From positions 1-7,899 of the forward strand of contig DTSX01000082.1 of the NCBI GenBank assembly GCA_012965065.1: DNA of 7,899 nt. Reading direction: 5' to 3'. Position 1 is the stretch's first letter. Each line of letters starts with the position of its first letter. The stretch is from Gammaproteobacteria bacterium. Lineage in GTDB: Bacteria > Pseudomonadota > Gammaproteobacteria > Steroidobacterales > UBA11654. The position numbers and the translations under genes were made by a program. Shown here piece by piece: positions 6,020 through 7,899 of the stretch. The notes under the pieces were generated by a model, which worked only from the letters and a program-made list of their open reading frames with translations, was not told the origin of the DNA and did not search any database.

Positions 6020-7899
6020 ATGGAGCTGTCAAAAGGGCGTATATTCTTAATCATGAGTTCACTGGTCCTGTCGTCTGTGATGGCCAGTTTGGATTCGAGT
6101 TTTACCCCGATCGCTATTCCCGACATGATCGATAAACTCGATTCCAGCACCAGCGAAATTGTTTGGGTAGCATTGGGTTATTTAATCGCAGCAAGTGGTC
6201 CAATGTTATTGGCAGCAAAGATGGCAGATGGCATAGGTCACGCTAGATTTTTCCAATTTGGGACTCTTATATATGCTCTTGCAATGATTGCCTGTTCATG
6301 GGCACCCGATGCCAACACACTGATCACTATTCGCTTTATCCAGGGGTTTGGCATGGCTTTGTTCCTGCCCTCCACTTTTGCCATTGCGACCGCAATGTAC
6401 GGTGCAAAAAGAAGAGGCAGGGCATTGGGTATTCTTCAGGCGGCAAATGCAGTTGGGTTCGTAATGGGGCCTGTTTTTGCAGGGTGGTTACTCGATGCAT
6501 ACGATTGGACTGCAATTTTTTGGTCCAGAATTCCGTTTGCCATATTGGCCATAGCCCTTGCCTTTTTAGCTCTGGGTTTCAAGCATCCGTTTCAATTTAC
6601 CAAACGTCAGAGAACCTATGATTACCTGGGTGCTCTTTATTTAACTGTGGCCTTATTTGGAATCTTGTTTGGGTGCAATAAGCTTCCTGTGGAGGACAAT
6701 CATCTGGATCCTTTGGTATGGATTATATTTGTTTTTGGCTTCGTTTTTTTTGCCCTATTTTTAAAACAAGAGCGAAAACACGATGACCCGTTAATAGATC
6801 TTGATTTATTCACCAAGAGTAACAATTTCACCAGAGCGTCCATTGCCTTCACATCTGTATTCGCAAGTTTCCCCGTTTACCTGTTTATTCTTCCTATTGT
6901 CATGATCAGTGGCCTGGAAATGAAGGCTTGGGATGCCGGTTTGGCTCTAGGGCTGGCAGCTTTGGCAACTTTGTTGATCAGCCCTATTGCGGGAAATGCG
7001 TCTGATCGATTTGGGCCAGAGAAGTTGTGTATGATGGGTGCTCTGCTCACCGGTATCGGGTATACGCTTTTACTGTTGTTAGATGCTGAGTCAACCGTGG
7101 TGATGATTTTACCTGCAATGCTACTTATTGGAGCTGGAACAGGTCTATTTTTCTCGCCAAACAACAATTTGATGTTGGCCAGTGCGCCACCGCAAAGGGC
7201 AGGGATGGTTTCCGGTCTATTCGGTGTCTTAAGGCAATCAGGCTATGCTCTAGGATTTGCCATTACTGCAAGTTTATTTACCGCAATACAAAATTGGTTT
7301 GATCTTCAGTGGGCCTATTCATCCATTAGTAAAATGGAAGAGGCACCGGCATTAAGCATCACAGACATTTATCATCAAGGGAGCCAATGGTCTCCAGAAA
7401 TCTTAGTCTTTATTCTGCACATAGGGGTTTTGTTGTGCGCCAGCATTTTGATCATTACTTTCATTAACTCTTTACCCAAAATCAATCTGTCTCTGAGCAG
7501 GCATCTGTTGGTCGTCATTGGTTCAGTGAGCATCGCCGTTGTCAGCATGGGGGTTTACAGTATGAAGGCACCTGGTTACATTGTTGACAACGGCCCGGTA
7601 ACCTCTGCCAGTGAAAAACCTAACAGTGTTGCTGCTTTTGGCATGGCATCGAGGAGCGTTGGTGTTGTTATAGAGACCAAAGCAGATTCAATTGACAACA
7701 AATTGGTTGAAAACAGATCTCAATCTGGTCGTGAAAATTATCTAAAACGCTGTGTTTTTTGCCATGGGAATAATTTAGAGGGCGTTACCAGTCTTGGTGT
7801 CAGTTTAAAAAATTCTGATTTTGTCACCGAATCCAGCCTAGAAGAATTGGTTGAAATGCTGACAGTTGGTCGGATGCCAAATTCTGATCGCAGTATTTC
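6020..7899 (+). CDS. DHA2-like major facilitator transporter fused to a C-terminal cytochrome c domain, partial
   Basis: One frame runs from ATG 6020 (or 6005) to the window edge without a stop: 626 complete codons, 3' end not seen. Residues 1 to about 515 form an MFS transporter of the DHA2/EmrB-QacA kind: a LDSSFTPIAIP segment after helix 1, a degenerate motif A (KMADGIGHARFF), RFIQGFGMA in helix 4, and AVGFVMGPVFAG, like the antiporter motif C, in helix 5. I count 15 hydrophobic segments; basic residues in the loops (KRRGR, KRQR, KQERK) fit N-terminus inside. The 15th (about 495-515) leads into a polar linker of about 60 residues, then a haem c site CVFCHG (Cys578, Cys581, His582) and a possible axial Met619 in VGRMP. 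The gene follows the beta-subunit gene by 35 bases, so it is probably in the operon. The transported compound is unknown. Electron transfer by the tail is inferred. Confidence 0.88.
   Translation, partial: MELSKGRIFLIMSSLVLSSVMASLDSSFTPIAIPDMIDKLDSSTSEIVWVALGYLIAASGPMLLAAKMADGIGHARFFQFGTLIYALAMIACSWAPDANTLITIRFIQGFGMALFLPSTFAIATAMYGAKRRGRALGILQAANAVGFVMGPVFAGWLLDAYDWTAIFWSRIPFAILAIALAFLALGFKHPFQFTKRQRTYDYLGALYLTVALFGILFGCNKLPVEDNHLDPLVWIIFVFGFVFFALFLKQERKHDDPLIDLDLFTKSNNFTRASIAFTSVFASFPVYLFILPIVMISGLEMKAWDAGLALGLAALATLLISPIAGNASDRFGPEKLCMMGALLTGIGYTLLLLLDAESTVVMILPAMLLIGAGTGLFFSPNNNLMLASAPPQRAGMVSGLFGVLRQSGYALGFAITASLFTAIQNWFDLQWAYSSISKMEEAPALSITDIYHQGSQWSPEILVFILHIGVLLCASILIITFINSLPKINLSLSRHLLVVIGSVSIAVVSMGVYSMKAPGYIVDNGPVTSASEKPNSVAAFGMASRSVGVVIETKADSIDNKLVENRSQSGRENYLKRCVFCHGNNLEGVTSLGVSLKNSDFVTESSLEELVEMLTVGRMPNSDRSI

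Noticed and set aside
7562..7899. The cytochrome c domain as a separate gene starting from an internal ATG such as 7562
   Set aside because: There is no stop codon between the transporter and the haem motif, no good ribosome binding site ahead of the internal ATG codons, and a separate protein would lack its own signal peptide unless the 15th helix served as one.
1..7899. CRISPR arrays, tRNA or rRNA genes, insertion sequences, phage attachment sites
   Set aside because: No regularly spaced repeats, cloverleaf-like sequence, transposase coding or terminal inverted repeats were noticed on reading through; the window is almost fully occupied by protein genes.

Overview
The window looks like a piece of a proteobacterial chromosome, probably gammaproteobacterial, with a base composition in the mid-40s % GC by eye. 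The taxonomic guess rests only on gene content: a high-potential iron-sulfur protein (HiPIP), a Tat-exported type II DMSO-reductase-family enzyme, and c-type cytochrome use. It is not proven by any marker gene.

Layout: (1) 1-165, plus strand: the 3' end of a HiPIP gene, a small soluble periplasmic electron carrier. (2) 187-1422, minus strand and convergent with the HiPIP gene: moeA, the enzyme that inserts molybdenum into molybdopterin. (3) 1423-1564: a divergent intergenic region that must hold control elements for both directions, although no site in it is convincing. (4) 1565-5984, plus strand: a compact operon coding for a Tat-dependent molybdopterin catalytic subunit, its TorD/NarJ-type chaperone (ATGA overlap) and a four-cluster ferredoxin-like beta subunit. 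This is an A-D-B gene order. (5) 6020 to the right edge, plus strand: an unbroken reading frame joining a DHA2-type (EmrB/QacA-like) major facilitator transporter to a C-terminal c-type cytochrome domain with a CxxCH haem site. The domain runs off the window.

Working model (inference): MoeA helps supply cofactor. The chaperone guides cofactor loading and Tat export of the A-B complex. The complex carries out a redox reaction on an unidentified substrate in the periplasm. Electrons move through the beta-subunit clusters to periplasmic carriers, for which HiPIP and the cytochrome c tail of the transporter are the candidates. No haem-b gamma subunit, the usual third subunit of periplasmic type II enzymes, is seen here. 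The transporter-cytochrome fusion sits where such a gene might be expected.

The most unusual object is the transporter-cytochrome fusion. I count 15 hydrophobic segments instead of the usual 14. The extra one would place the haem domain in the periplasm, the only place where cytochrome c maturation occurs. A second point is the start of the catalytic subunit, which is either a TTG codon with a very short Tat n-region or the result of a one-base frameshift that hides an ATG start.
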